Shown: piece by piece, positions 29,169-37,579 of the stretch
Layout of the letters: the number at the start of each line of letters is the position of its first letter
How positions within the stretch are numbered: position 1 is the first letter of the stretch
From: Streptococcus sanguinis
GTDB taxonomy: Bacteria; Bacillota; Bacilli; Lactobacillales; Streptococcaceae
Assembly: GCF_001078705.1 (NCBI RefSeq)
Contig: NZ_CDMW01000001.1
Coordinates: forward strand, 1,047,541-1,111,540
Direction: 5' to 3'
DNA length: 64,000 nt
The notes under the pieces: generated by a model
Database searches by the model: none
What the model saw: only the letters and a program-made list of their open reading frames with translations
What the model was told of the DNA's origin: nothing
Position numbers and translations under genes: made by a program

Positions 29169-30158
29169 TTAACCGACGATAGCTTCGGCAATCTCTTCTC
29201 TGCTGATTCCAGCAAAGTAGCGGCTAATATCAATCGTTTCAAGGGCCTTGAGCACATCTTCGCGTTCGTATTTAACGCCGCGTAGCACATCTTCTACTGC
29301 TGCTACGTCTTCAATGCCAAAGAAGTCTCCATAGATTTTAATATCCTGAATCTTGGATTCAACAACATTGGCAAAGATTTCTACCTTACCGCTGGTAAAC
29401 TTGGTGCCACGGCGCACGTTGTATTCAGGTGATTTACCGTAGTTCCAGTCCCAAGTTCCAAACTTGCTATCTCTGATTTGCTTGATTTCTTCCAGTTCTT
29501 TCTCAGAGAAGACATATTCTGTCATTTCTGGATATTCTTTCTTCATATAGTCCAGAAGCAAGTCACGGAATTCTTCGACAGTAATCTTTTCTGGCAATTC
29601 ATTGACAATATTTGTCACGCGTGCACGGACAGATTTAACTCCTTTTGATTCGAACTTGTCTTTAGAAACCTTAAGCGCATTGGCTAAGACAGACAAATCA
29701 ACATCAAAGAGTAGGCAGCCATGGTGCATGATACGGCCATTGATATAGGCCTGCGCATTGCCACAGAACTTCTTGCCATCAATCTCTAGGTCATTACGGC
29801 CAGTGAATTCAGCCTTTACACCAAGCTCTGCCAGGGTATTGATAACCGGGGTAGAAAAACTCTTAAAGTCAAAAGCTCTATCTTCGCTTTCCTTGGAGAT
29901 GATGGTGTAGTTGAGGTTGTTTAAATCGTGATAAACAGCTCCACCACCACTGATGCGACGCACGACCTCAATGCCATGCTCACGAACATAATCACGGTTG
30001 ATCTCTTCAATAGTGTTTTGGTGGCGGCCCACGATGATAGAGGGTTTGTTAATCCAGAGCAGAAAAATTTCATCCTCGTCTAAGAGGTGTTTGAAAGCAT
30101 ATTCTTCCAGGGCAATATTAAAAGCTGTATCATTTGAGTAGTTAACAATGTATTTCAT
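29169..30158 (-). CDS. lplA: lipoate-protein ligase A
   Basis: 329 residues. It activates lipoate with ATP and attaches it to lipoyl-domain lysines. The family motif RRISGGGAVYHDLNNLNYT, the GRHQNT motif and the GNAQ/RIMHHGCLLFD region are visible, and a C-terminal accessory domain follows (about 250-329). Last gene of the pyruvate dehydrogenase operon, so the modifying enzyme is made with its substrates: K43 of the adjacent E3 and probably K43 of the E2 at 207-1466. Confidence 0.93.
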   Translation of the reverse strand: MKYIVNYSNDTAFNIALEEYAFKHLLDEDEIFLLWINKPSIIVGRHQNTIEEINRDYVREHGIEVVRRISGGGAVYHDLNNLNYTIISKESEDRAFDFKSFSTPVINTLAELGVKAEFTGRNDLEIDGKKFCGNAQAYINGRIMHHGCLLFDVDLSVLANALKVSKDKFESKGVKSVRARVTNIVNELPEKITVEEFRDLLLDYMKKEYPEMTEYVFSEKELEEIKQIRDSKFGTWDWNYGKSPEYNVRRGTKFTSGKVEIFANVVESKIQDIKIYGDFFGIEDVAAVEDVLRGVKYEREDVLKALETIDISRYFAGISREEIAEAIVG

Positions 30159-30182
30159 AAGCTTCCTCTTTATACGATAGAG

Positions 30183-30224
30183 ACTGGAACAATGATTTAT
30201 GCCCAGTCTAATCTATCTTTTAAA
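30183..30224 (-). other. intercistronic hairpin between E3 and lplA genes
   Basis: On the - strand AGACTGG and CCAGTCT pair, extended by GATAGA/CTATC, without a T run. It may set the lplA level or protect the mRNA. Confidence 0.45.
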
Positions 30225-31931
30225 TTATTTTTTCTTAGGTGAGTGAACTGCCAATCCCAGTACGTCCGCAAATGCTTCGTACATGACTTCTGAGAAGGTT
30301 GGGTGACCGTGGATGGTCTTAAGCATTTCTTCTACGGTGATTTCCATTTCGATGATGGTTGATGCTTCATTGATCAATTCTGCGGCTGCAGGACCGATGA
30401 TATGAACACCGAGCACTTCACCATACTTCTTGTCAGCAATGACTTTAACGAAGCCTTGAGCTGCATCTGAAGCGATAGCACGGCCATTAGCAGCAAAGTT
30501 GAACTTACCAATCGCTACATCGTATTTATCACGAGCTTGCTCTTCTGTCAAACCAACTGCTGCTACTTCTGGCAGGGTGTAAATAGCTGCAGGAGTTAGG
30601 TTGAGTTTAGCAACGTGATGATTTCCTTTCAGAGCATTTTCAGCAGCAACTTCACCCATACGGAAGGCTGCATGAGCCAGCATCTTAGTACCATTGATAT
30701 CACCTGGTGCGTAAATACCTGGAACAGAAGTTTCCATATACTCATTGACCTTGATACGACCACGATCCAGTTCGAATTCAACCTCACCGATGCCTTCTAG
30801 GTCTGGCACGCGTCCGATAGAAAGAAGGGCCTTATCTGCTAGAATATCTTCTTTTCCTTCAACCTTGATACGGAGTTTGCCGTTTTCTTCGATGATTTCT
30901 TCCAACTTGGTTTCAGTCAGAATTGTCATGCCCTTGCGCTCCAAGATGAGGCGAAGGTTTTTAGAAACTTCCGCATCCATAGCTGGTACGATGCGGTCCA
31001 TCATTTCGATAACAGTGACTTTTGAGCCAAATGTCATAAAGGCTTGGCCAAGCTCAATACCTACAACACCACCGCCTATAATTACAAGATTTTCAGGCAC
31101 TTCGTTCATTTCCAGAATATCATCACTAGTCATAACGAGAGATGATTCCATACCAGGAACATTGATCTTGCTGACTTTGGAACCACCAGCCAAGATAATC
31201 TTCTTCGTTTCTAGCAGCTCGCTGCCGTTTACAAGAACATTCTTGTCTTTAGTAATGGTACCAATTCCCTTATGAACATCTACGCCATAGCTGCGGAGAA
31301 GGCCTGCAACACCGCCGACAAGCGCATTAACAACCTTATTTTTAGTTTCAAGGACCTTGTGCATGTCTACTGTGAAACTTGGATTTTCGATGATGATACC
31401 GCGATTAGCAGCGTGACCAAGGTTTTCAATGATTTCAGCATTGTGCAGGTAAGTCTTAGTAGGGATACAACCACGGTTCAAGCAGGTTCCGCCTAGCTCA
31501 GACTTCTCAACCAAGGCAATCTTGCCACCTAGCTGGGCTGCTTTGATAGCCGCTACATAACCAGCAGGTCCGCCACCGATAACAACGATATCGTAAGCAT
31601 CATCGCTCTTATCATCATCTGTGTTTGCTGCCGCTGGTGCAGGAGCTGGTGCTTCCGCAGGAACAGAGCCGCCAGCAGTTGGGATATTTTCTCCTTCTTC
31701 TCCCAAGTAACCGATGACTTCTGTTACTGGGACGGTTTCACCGTCTCCTTTGAGAATGGCAATCAGATAGCCGTCTTCTTCAGCTTCCAATTCCATGCTG
31801 ACCTTGTCAGTCATGATTTCCAGAAGGATTTCTCCTTCTTTGACAAATTCGCCGACTTTCTTATTCCATTGGACAATTTGCCCTTCGGTCATATCCACGC
31901 CGGCTTTTGGCATAATTACTTCTAAAGACAT
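30225..31931 (-). CDS. pdhD: dihydrolipoamide dehydrogenase E3 with N-terminal lipoyl domain
   Basis: 568 residues, about 100 longer than plain E3. Residues 1-75 form a lipoyl domain with the lipoylated lysine K43 (TDKVS). An Ala/Pro-rich linker follows (about 88-112), then the FAD/NAD flavoprotein with GGGPAG (119-124), the redox-active C150/C155 in GGTCLNRGCIP and a C-terminal dimer interface with HGHPTFSE. It reoxidises lipoamide in the pyruvate dehydrogenase complex. The lipoyl domain here complements the E2 of the same operon, which has none. AAAGGAAAG precedes the start. Confidence 0.96.
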   Translation of the reverse strand: MSLEVIMPKAGVDMTEGQIVQWNKKVGEFVKEGEILLEIMTDKVSMELEAEEDGYLIAILKGDGETVPVTEVIGYLGEEGENIPTAGGSVPAEAPAPAPAAANTDDDKSDDAYDIVVIGGGPAGYVAAIKAAQLGGKIALVEKSELGGTCLNRGCIPTKTYLHNAEIIENLGHAANRGIIIENPSFTVDMHKVLETKNKVVNALVGGVAGLLRSYGVDVHKGIGTITKDKNVLVNGSELLETKKIILAGGSKVSKINVPGMESSLVMTSDDILEMNEVPENLVIIGGGVVGIELGQAFMTFGSKVTVIEMMDRIVPAMDAEVSKNLRLILERKGMTILTETKLEEIIEENGKLRIKVEGKEDILADKALLSIGRVPDLEGIGEVEFELDRGRIKVNEYMETSVPGIYAPGDINGTKMLAHAAFRMGEVAAENALKGNHHVAKLNLTPAAIYTLPEVAAVGLTEEQARDKYDVAIGKFNFAANGRAIASDAAQGFVKVIADKKYGEVLGVHIIGPAAAELINEASTIIEMEITVEEMLKTIHGHPTFSEVMYEAFADVLGLAVHSPKKK

Positions 31932-32002
31932 TTTTCTTTCCTTTTCTAACTAGTTTTTCATTTGCTAAGGACTCTTTGCTTTTTAGAATAGCAAAGAAAA
32001 TC

Positions 32003-33046
32003 TTATACCAACATTGAAATTGGGTCTTCAATCAAAGCCTTCAAGTCCTTCATAAACTTAGCTCCAGCCATTCCGTCAACTACACGGTGGTCAATGGTCA
32101 AGCCAAGACTCATAATTGGACGGATAACAATTTCGCCATTGACAACGACAGGTTTCTCTACCGTTGAGCTCACACCCAAGATAGCAGAGTTAGGCTGGTT
32201 GATGATGGGCCCAAAGGACTGAACGCCAAACATTCCTAAGTTACTGATTGTGAAGGTTGAGTTTTGCAGCTCGCTTGGAGCTAACTTGCCTTCCAAGGTA
32301 CGTCCGATTACATCTTTAAAGGCTACCACAAGCTCTGATAGGCTCATTTTTTCTGCATTGTAGACAACTGGTGTCATCAGGCCATTATCCATACCGACTG
32401 CCATTGAAAGGTTGACATAGTTGTGTGTGATAATGGTCTTGCCATCCTCTGTCAAGGTCGAGTTGAGGTACGGATGCTTCATCAGTGTCTTCACAACAGC
32501 TAGCGAAAGCAGATCTGTGACAGTTACTTTCTTGCCAGTTGCTTCCATGATTGGATCTAGCACTTTTTTACGCAAGGCCAGCATTTCTGTCATATCAACA
32601 TCATAGTTAAGGGTGAATGTTGGCGCCGTCAGGTAAGATTCTACCATCCGCTGAGCTATAACCTTCCGCATTGGCGTCATTGGAATACGCTCAATTTCAC
32701 CGTAAGGAGTGACATTATCAGGCACTTCTTCCACTTTTTCGATTTGAGCAGGAGATTTGATTGTGTCGCTCTCAACATTCTCAGGCAAGAAGGCAAGAAC
32801 ATCCTTCTTCATAATCTTGCCACGATGGCCAGTTCCTTGAATCTCTTGCCAAGCAATATTGTGTTCTTGGGCAATTCGTTTTGCCAGTGGTGAAATGCGC
32901 ACCACATTTGTATCTTTATAAGTTTCCACGTCTTCTTTGTGGACACGACCGTTTGCACCTGAACCAGAAACATCATAGAGGTTGATTCCCAAATCATCCG
33001 CTAACTTTCTAGCTGCAGGAGTCGCTCTTAGCTTATCATCAGCCAT
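32003..33046 (-). CDS. pdhC: pyruvate dehydrogenase E2 lacking a lipoyl domain, with two subunit-binding domains
   Basis: 347 residues from ATG 33046 (MADDKLRATP), with GGAGAGG directly upstream. There is no lipoyl domain. Instead two peripheral-subunit-binding domains stand in tandem, about 6-43 (ATPAARKLADDLGI, GSGANGRVHKEDV) and 50-86 (ISPLAKRIAQEHNI, GTGHRGKIMKKDV). The acetyltransferase domain follows, with H320 and D324 in the HxxxDG motif. It must use the lipoyl arm of E3. This layout is known in pneumococcus and relatives. A 380-base structured gap separates it from the upstream E1 beta gene. Confidence 0.95.
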   Translation of the reverse strand: MADDKLRATPAARKLADDLGINLYDVSGSGANGRVHKEDVETYKDTNVVRISPLAKRIAQEHNIAWQEIQGTGHRGKIMKKDVLAFLPENVESDTIKSPAQIEKVEEVPDNVTPYGEIERIPMTPMRKVIAQRMVESYLTAPTFTLNYDVDMTEMLALRKKVLDPIMEATGKKVTVTDLLSLAVVKTLMKHPYLNSTLTEDGKTIITHNYVNLSMAVGMDNGLMTPVVYNAEKMSLSELVVAFKDVIGRTLEGKLAPSELQNSTFTISNLGMFGVQSFGPIINQPNSAILGVSSTVEKPVVVNGEIVIRPIMSLGLTIDHRVVDGMAGAKFMKDLKALIEDPISMLV

Positions 33047-33073
33047 GACCTCTCCAATTCTATTATAAGATAT

Positions 33074-33150
33074 TAAGGACGCAGAGGACAATGAAAAAAT
33101 AGGAGATTGACTTTGTGTTCGATGAACACAAGGAAATCTATCTTTTTTTC
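33074..33150. repeat. hairpin repeat, copy 1
   Basis: Begins TAAGGAC and ends CTTTTTTTC. Inner stem TTGTGTTC-GAT-GAACACAA (33113-33131), outer stem AGATT/AATCT, flanked by an A run and a matching T run. It shares its layout with the copy at 33184-33250. Confidence 0.75.
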
Positions 33151-33183
33151 ACAGACCTCCGTCCGAATTCAATTACATGAAAC

Positions 33184-33250
33184 TAAGGACTTGAAAAATA
33201 GGAAATCGACGCTGGCTTCGATGAAGCCAAGAAGATTTATCTTTTTTCCG
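33184..33250. repeat. hairpin repeat, copy 2
   Basis: Begins TAAGGAC and ends CTTTTTTCC. Inner stem TGGCTTC-GAT-GAAGCCA (33213-33229), outer stem AAATC/GATTT. Compared with copy 1, changes on one arm are matched on the other, so pairing is kept while sequence differs. Confidence 0.75.
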
Positions 33251-33277
33251 AACTTTTAGCCCTTGTTCAGCTCTACA

Positions 33278-33311
33278 AGTAACTTGGATACGAAACGTAT
33301 CTCAAGTTACT
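33278..33311. repeat. inverted repeat
   Basis: AGTAACTTG-G-ATACG-AAA-CGTAT-CT-CAAGTTACT, a strong hairpin with one small internal bulge and no T run. Confidence 0.75.
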
Positions 33312-33363
33312 AACGTTTGTCTGTAATTAGTAAAATTTTAGCTACTTTGACCCTCTACACAAG

Positions 33364-33397
33364 ATTAGATTACATAAAATAATTTATGTAATCTAAT
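33364..33397. repeat. perfect 15-bp inverted repeat downstream of pdhB
   Basis: ATTAGATTACATAAA-ATAA-TTTATGTAATCTAAT: perfect arms with a 4-base loop. No T run follows on the - strand, so it is not a standard terminator. Confidence 0.9.
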
Positions 33398-33426
33398 TCA
33401 TAAGAAAGCCTTTTCTTTATTATACC

Positions 33427-34419
33427 TTATTCTTTATGATATGTCTTCCGAATAGCGTCTTTAATGCTTTCAACGGTCGGAATCATCGCGTTTTCCAAGT
33501 TTTGCGCATAAGGCATTGGCACATCTTCACCTGCACAACGGCGGATTGGAGCATCTAGATAGTCAAATGCTTCAGACTCAGAAATAATCGCTGAAATCTC
33601 TCCGATATAGCCACTTGTTTTGTGGGCATCATTAACCAGAACAACCTTGCCAGTCTTCTTAACGGAATTAATGATAATATCCTTATCAAGCGGCACCAAT
33701 GTACGTGGGTCGACCACTTCTACAGAGATGCCTTCTTCTGCCAATTCTTCCGCTGCCTGCATGACACGGCGAAGCATTTTTCCGTAGGTAACAACTGTTA
33801 CATCGGTACCTTCTTTTTTGATTTCACCAACACCAAGTGGGATTACATACTCAGGATCCAGTGGCACTTCGCCTTTTTGGTTAAATTCAGACTTGTATTC
33901 CAGGATAATGACCGGGTTGTTGTCTCGGATAGAAGCCTTGAGAAGCCCCTTCATATCAGCCGGAGTTCCTGGAGCGACTACCTTAAGACCTGGAATGTGG
34001 GTAAACCAAGATTCCAAAGACTGAGAGTGCTGAGCCGCTGACCCAACTCCATTACCTGCCGCACAACGGACAGTCATTGGGACTTGTCCTTTTCCGCCAA
34101 ACATATAGCGCGTTTTAGCGGCTTGGTTGACAATAGCATCCATAGCGATTACAGAGAAGTCCATAAAGGTCATGTCTACGATTGGACGCAGCCCCGTCAT
34201 AGCTGCTCCAGCTGCTGCGCCAGAGATAGCTGCTTCCGAAATTGGACAGTCACGTACACGCTCTGGTCCGAACTCTTCCAGCATACCAACAGATGTTCCG
34301 AAATCTCCACCAAAGACTCCGACATCTTCTCCCATCAAGAGTACATTTTCATCGCGACGCATTTCCTCAGACATAGCGAGGATAATGGTGTCACGAAAAG
34401 ACATAGTTTTAGTTTCCAT
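33427..34419 (-). CDS. pdhB: pyruvate dehydrogenase E1 component beta subunit
   Basis: 330 residues. With E1 alpha it decarboxylates pyruvate on thiamine diphosphate. Typical residues include MGEDVGVFGGDFG, PISEAAISGAAAGAAM and the transketolase C-terminal VDPRTLVPLDKD. The start is preceded by AGAGAGG and lies about 18 bases after the E1 alpha stop. Sequence and neighbours fit the pyruvate complex; an acetoin-cleaving role is the main alternative. Confidence 0.93.
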   Translation of the reverse strand: METKTMSFRDTIILAMSEEMRRDENVLLMGEDVGVFGGDFGTSVGMLEEFGPERVRDCPISEAAISGAAAGAAMTGLRPIVDMTFMDFSVIAMDAIVNQAAKTRYMFGGKGQVPMTVRCAAGNGVGSAAQHSQSLESWFTHIPGLKVVAPGTPADMKGLLKASIRDNNPVIILEYKSEFNQKGEVPLDPEYVIPLGVGEIKKEGTDVTVVTYGKMLRRVMQAAEELAEEGISVEVVDPRTLVPLDKDIIINSVKKTGKVVLVNDAHKTSGYIGEISAIISESEAFDYLDAPIRRCAGEDVPMPYAQNLENAMIPTVESIKDAIRKTYHKE

Positions 34420-34437
34420 TTTCTTTTTCTCCTCTCT

Positions 34438-35406
34438 TTAGTCTGCGTAAATATCTTCAAAGGCAGATTCAAGCGGCGGGAACGGGCTTTCTTCTGCGAA
34501 CTTCACAGATGCTTCTACTGCTTCTTTGACTCCGGCTTGGATAGCTTCCAGCTCTTCCTCGCTTGCAATCTTGTTTTCCAGCAAGTATTTACGAAGATTT
34601 TCGATTGGATCTTTTTTCTTCCATTCTTCTACTTCTTCACGAGTACGGTATTTACCTGGGTCAGAAGACGAGTGTCCCAACCAACGATAGGTCACACTCT
34701 CAATTAAGACAGGTCCTTTACCACTGCGAACATGCTCCACAGCCTTTTGGAATCCTTCATAGACATCCAGAACATTATTGCCATCTTCGATGAACATACC
34801 TGGGATACCATAAGCTGCGCTGCGCTCGTGGATGTGCTCTACATTGGTCATTTTCTTGATGTCAGCAGAAATACCATAGCCGTTATTGATACAATAGAAA
34901 ATAACGGGTAGATTCCAGATGGAAGCCATATTGACCGCTTCGTGGAAGACGCCTTCGTTAGTAGCACCGTCACCAAAGAAGCAGACAACAATCTTGCCTG
35001 TCTTCTGCATTTGCTGGGTCAGAGCTGCTCCAACAGCAATTCCCATTCCGCCACCTACGATACCATTAGCACCAAGGTTTCCAGCATCTAGGTCCGCAAT
35101 GTGCATAGAACCGCCTTTTCCTTTACAGGTCCCGGTGTATTTCCCTAGGATTTCAGCCATCATTTCGTTGAGGTTGATTCCTTTGGCGATAGCTTGACCG
35201 TGTCCCCGGTGGTTAGAAGTCAGTAAATCATCCTCATTTAAGGCCAGCATAGCACCGACATTGGCTGCTTCCTCACCTACTGAGAAGTGAGTCATTCCAG
35301 GAACCTTTCCTTTTTTTACAAGTTGAGCAATTTTTAAGTCCATACGACGGATTTCTTCCATCTTACGGAACATCTCTAACAAAAGATCTTTATCTAAAGT
35401 TGCCAT
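34438..35406 (-). CDS. pdhA: pyruvate dehydrogenase E1 component alpha subunit
   Basis: 322 residues, first gene of the pdhA-pdhB-pdhC-pdhD-lplA operon. The thiamine diphosphate/Mg motif starts at GDGATNEGVFHEA and ends in CINNGYGIS. The regulatory loop region RWLGHSSSDPGKYR is present. A strong promoter lies 35-63 bases upstream. Pyruvate dehydrogenase gives acetyl-CoA aerobically, linking to the pta gene at 60.4 kb. Confidence 0.94.
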   Translation of the reverse strand: MATLDKDLLLEMFRKMEEIRRMDLKIAQLVKKGKVPGMTHFSVGEEAANVGAMLALNEDDLLTSNHRGHGQAIAKGINLNEMMAEILGKYTGTCKGKGGSMHIADLDAGNLGANGIVGGGMGIAVGAALTQQMQKTGKIVVCFFGDGATNEGVFHEAVNMASIWNLPVIFYCINNGYGISADIKKMTNVEHIHERSAAYGIPGMFIEDGNNVLDVYEGFQKAVEHVRSGKGPVLIESVTYRWLGHSSSDPGKYRTREEVEEWKKKDPIENLRKYLLENKIASEEELEAIQAGVKEAVEASVKFAEESPFPPLESAFEDIYAD

Positions 35407-35440
35407 TTTTTTGCCTTTCTAAGCATAATTCTTCTATTTA

Positions 35441-35469
35441 ATTCTATCTAAAGCTGTAAGCACTGTCAA
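35441..35469 (-). promoter_or_regulatory. promoter of the pdh operon
   Basis: On the - strand TTGACA (35469-35464), 17 bases, TAGAAT (35446-35441). No convincing catabolite-response element overlaps it. Confidence 0.75.
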
Positions 35470-35497
35470 AACTTTTGCTCATTTATATTTCACAAAG

Positions 35498-35535
35498 AAA
35501 AACCAGTCAATCCATTGGATAAACTGGTTTTAGGC
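35498..35535 (-). terminator. terminator after the ATP-grasp gene
   Basis: On the - strand AAAACCAGT...ACTGGTTTTT with an inner ATCC/GGAT stem, followed by a T-rich run. Confidence 0.8.
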
Positions 35536-35628
35536 ACCAAAACAGAAATTTCACGAACTTTTTGTGCTAGAGTAGTTTTTACTATTTTGAAACTGTTATA
35601 CGAAAATAATAGCAGAGCATGCTTCTGA

Positions 35629-36795
35629 TTAATCTGCCTGTTTAGCAAAATCTGCAATCATCTGCTCCATCTGCTCGCGGCTTGGTGTTGTCAGCATATA
35701 AAGGTAGTCACCTTGCAGCTCCGCAAATGCAGCTGGCATGTCTTTTTTAACCTTGAAGTTATCTCGGTATTTCTCCAGCAAGTCAGCTTCAGGGTAAGCA
35801 TAGTTCGTTGATGCACGGCGTGAGGTTGCCAGACAGAACAAGGGCTCCATGTGGGCAGCTGGGAAAGGCTCTCCTGCTACAATCGCTGCATAGCCTCTGT
35901 AAAGATCGATTGAGTGAGCGAAATTATAGACATCAATGGTAAAGCCACCGGCTGGACGGTTATTGTACTCAATGGCTACATAATCATCACCTTCACGGAA
36001 GAACTCAATATGGAAAAAACGTTCTTTCATGCCGAAGATTTTGACAATCGCTTCTCCATAAGCACGCAGTTTTGGATCCATATCCTTGAGAACGTAGTAG
36101 GAATTGTCCATCTTATACATCATCAAATCCAGCGGTGTATGCGCATAGTCAAAGGTGGTTGCAAAGACGATCTGACCGTCCTTATCTACCAAACCATCAA
36201 AAGTACAGATTTCGCCAGACTGGACAAACTTTTCAAAGAAATAAGCTGTCTGATGATCCCATTCTTGCTTGAATCGTTCGATATCTTCTGCTGTTTCAAG
36301 CTTAAAGGTCGCAGCTGCTCCCACTCCATTATCAGGCTTGGCAATCAAAGGAAGACCAAGTTTCTTGACAGCCAAATCTGCCCCAGCTTCTGTATTGACA
36401 ATCTGACCGGGTACGACTGGAACACCTGCTTTTTTAAAGAGCTTCTTCATCTCAGATTTGAACTTGGTCTTTTTCAAGTCTTTTGGTTTTGCTCCAAAAA
36501 CATTGAATTGCTCACGCAACTCAGCGTCCAGTTCCAGCCAGTATTCGTTATGAGACTCAATCCGATCAATATGCCCATGCTTATAGAAGAGAAAGGCCAC
36601 CGCTCTTTTGACTTCGTCAAGATTTTCAAGATTTTCTACTCTGAAATATTCGGTCAATGAATCCTTCAAAGGCTGATCTAGCTGGTCATAAGGCTCCTGA
36701 CCGATTCCCAGAACAGTGATTCCTTTGTTAGCCAGCTCCACGGTAAACTGCTGAAAATTTTGAGGATAGTAGGGAGAAATAACGATATAATTCAT
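35629..36795 (-). CDS. ATP-grasp domain protein
   Basis: 388 residues with the ATP-grasp fold of carbamoyl-phosphate-synthase-like ligases: LPLIAKPDNGVGAAATFK (phosphate loop), EKFVQSGEICTFDGLV and the metal-binding end FFREGDDYVAIEYNNRPAG. Such enzymes join a carboxylate to an amine or thiol through an acyl phosphate. The substrate is unknown. It overlaps the upstream esterase by ATGA and is the last of a three-gene operon with two esterase-like hydrolases, suggesting one pathway of making and cleaving an amide or ester. Confidence 0.8.
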   Translation of the reverse strand: MNYIVISPYYPQNFQQFTVELANKGITVLGIGQEPYDQLDQPLKDSLTEYFRVENLENLDEVKRAVAFLFYKHGHIDRIESHNEYWLELDAELREQFNVFGAKPKDLKKTKFKSEMKKLFKKAGVPVVPGQIVNTEAGADLAVKKLGLPLIAKPDNGVGAAATFKLETAEDIERFKQEWDHQTAYFFEKFVQSGEICTFDGLVDKDGQIVFATTFDYAHTPLDLMMYKMDNSYYVLKDMDPKLRAYGEAIVKIFGMKERFFHIEFFREGDDYVAIEYNNRPAGGFTIDVYNFAHSIDLYRGYAAIVAGEPFPAAHMEPLFCLATSRRASTNYAYPEADLLEKYRDNFKVKKDMPAAFAELQGDYLYMLTTPSREQMEQMIADFAKQAD

Positions 36796-37547
36796 AGGAA
36801 ACCTCCTTTAAAGTTGAGTTCATTAAGGAAATAAGGCATTTGCTTACGCCACCAAATCCAGTCATGGGAAACATCATGCCCCCATTCAGCAAACCAAGCT
36901 GGAATATTCTTATGCTCAAAAGCCTCTTTCAGCGTGTAGAAGGAAGGCAGGCCATCCTGCTCCCAGTCGCCCAAGCCAGTACAAATGATAATATCCGCCT
37001 GTCGATAGCGGTCAATAAACCAGCCATCATTTTGGTTCCAGATATAGTCAGCTGGCGAGTTTTGATAAATGACTTCGTCATTCAAATTGTCACCGACAAA
37101 GAAACGTGCATCATAGACACCACTGAGGGCAATCACTTTATTGAAAACATCTGGATGCTGGAGGAAGAAATTTACCGCATGATAAGCCCCCATAGAGCAT
37201 CCTGTCGTCATCATAGGGTCAAACCAGCCCGTCTTATGTTTGACGAAAGGAATTGCCTCTTCAATGACATAACGCTCATAGGCACAATGCATTTCTGCTC
37301 GGTCGTGAGGATGCTTCCAGTCAGCCAGCCAACTCTCGCTATCAACGCTGCTGAGAGTGAAAAACTGGACTTTACCAGCTTCGATAAAACCTGCACAGGC
37401 CTCAATCATACCAAAGTCAGCATACTCATTGTGGCTGCCGCCTGATGATGCAAAGACTATAATCGGGAGCCCAGCGTGGCCATAGCGATTGACATACATT
37501 TCACGGCCTAGATTGCCACTCCAATGACTTAAAAATTCTACATGCAT
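36792..37547 (-). CDS. esterase-family alpha/beta hydrolase
   Basis: 251 residues, no signal peptide. The nucleophile lies in TTGCSMGAYHAV, and the late GHDVSHDWIWW supplies the histidine. It fits the esterase-D/antigen-85-like family. Overlaps the ATP-grasp gene by 4 bases and follows another esterase gene by 32 bases. Substrate unknown. Confidence 0.8.
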   Translation of the reverse strand: MHVEFLSHWSGNLGREMYVNRYGHAGLPIIVFASSGGSHNEYADFGMIEACAGFIEAGKVQFFTLSSVDSESWLADWKHPHDRAEMHCAYERYVIEEAIPFVKHKTGWFDPMMTTGCSMGAYHAVNFFLQHPDVFNKVIALSGVYDARFFVGDNLNDEVIYQNSPADYIWNQNDGWFIDRYRQADIIICTGLGDWEQDGLPSFYTLKEAFEHKNIPAWFAEWGHDVSHDWIWWRKQMPYFLNELNFKGGFL

Positions 37548-37579
37548 AGTTTATACCTCTTTCTCACTGTTTGACTAAA

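Larger units (their letters stand above)
33047..33426. other. structured 380-bp gap inside the pdh operon
   Basis: This gap between pdhB and pdhC has no credible ORF. It contains four hairpin-forming elements, each listed separately: two related long hairpins (33074-33150, 33184-33250), an inverted repeat at 33278-33311 and a perfect 15-bp inverted repeat at 33364-33397. Other junctions in the operon are 20-75 bases. Confidence 0.8.
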
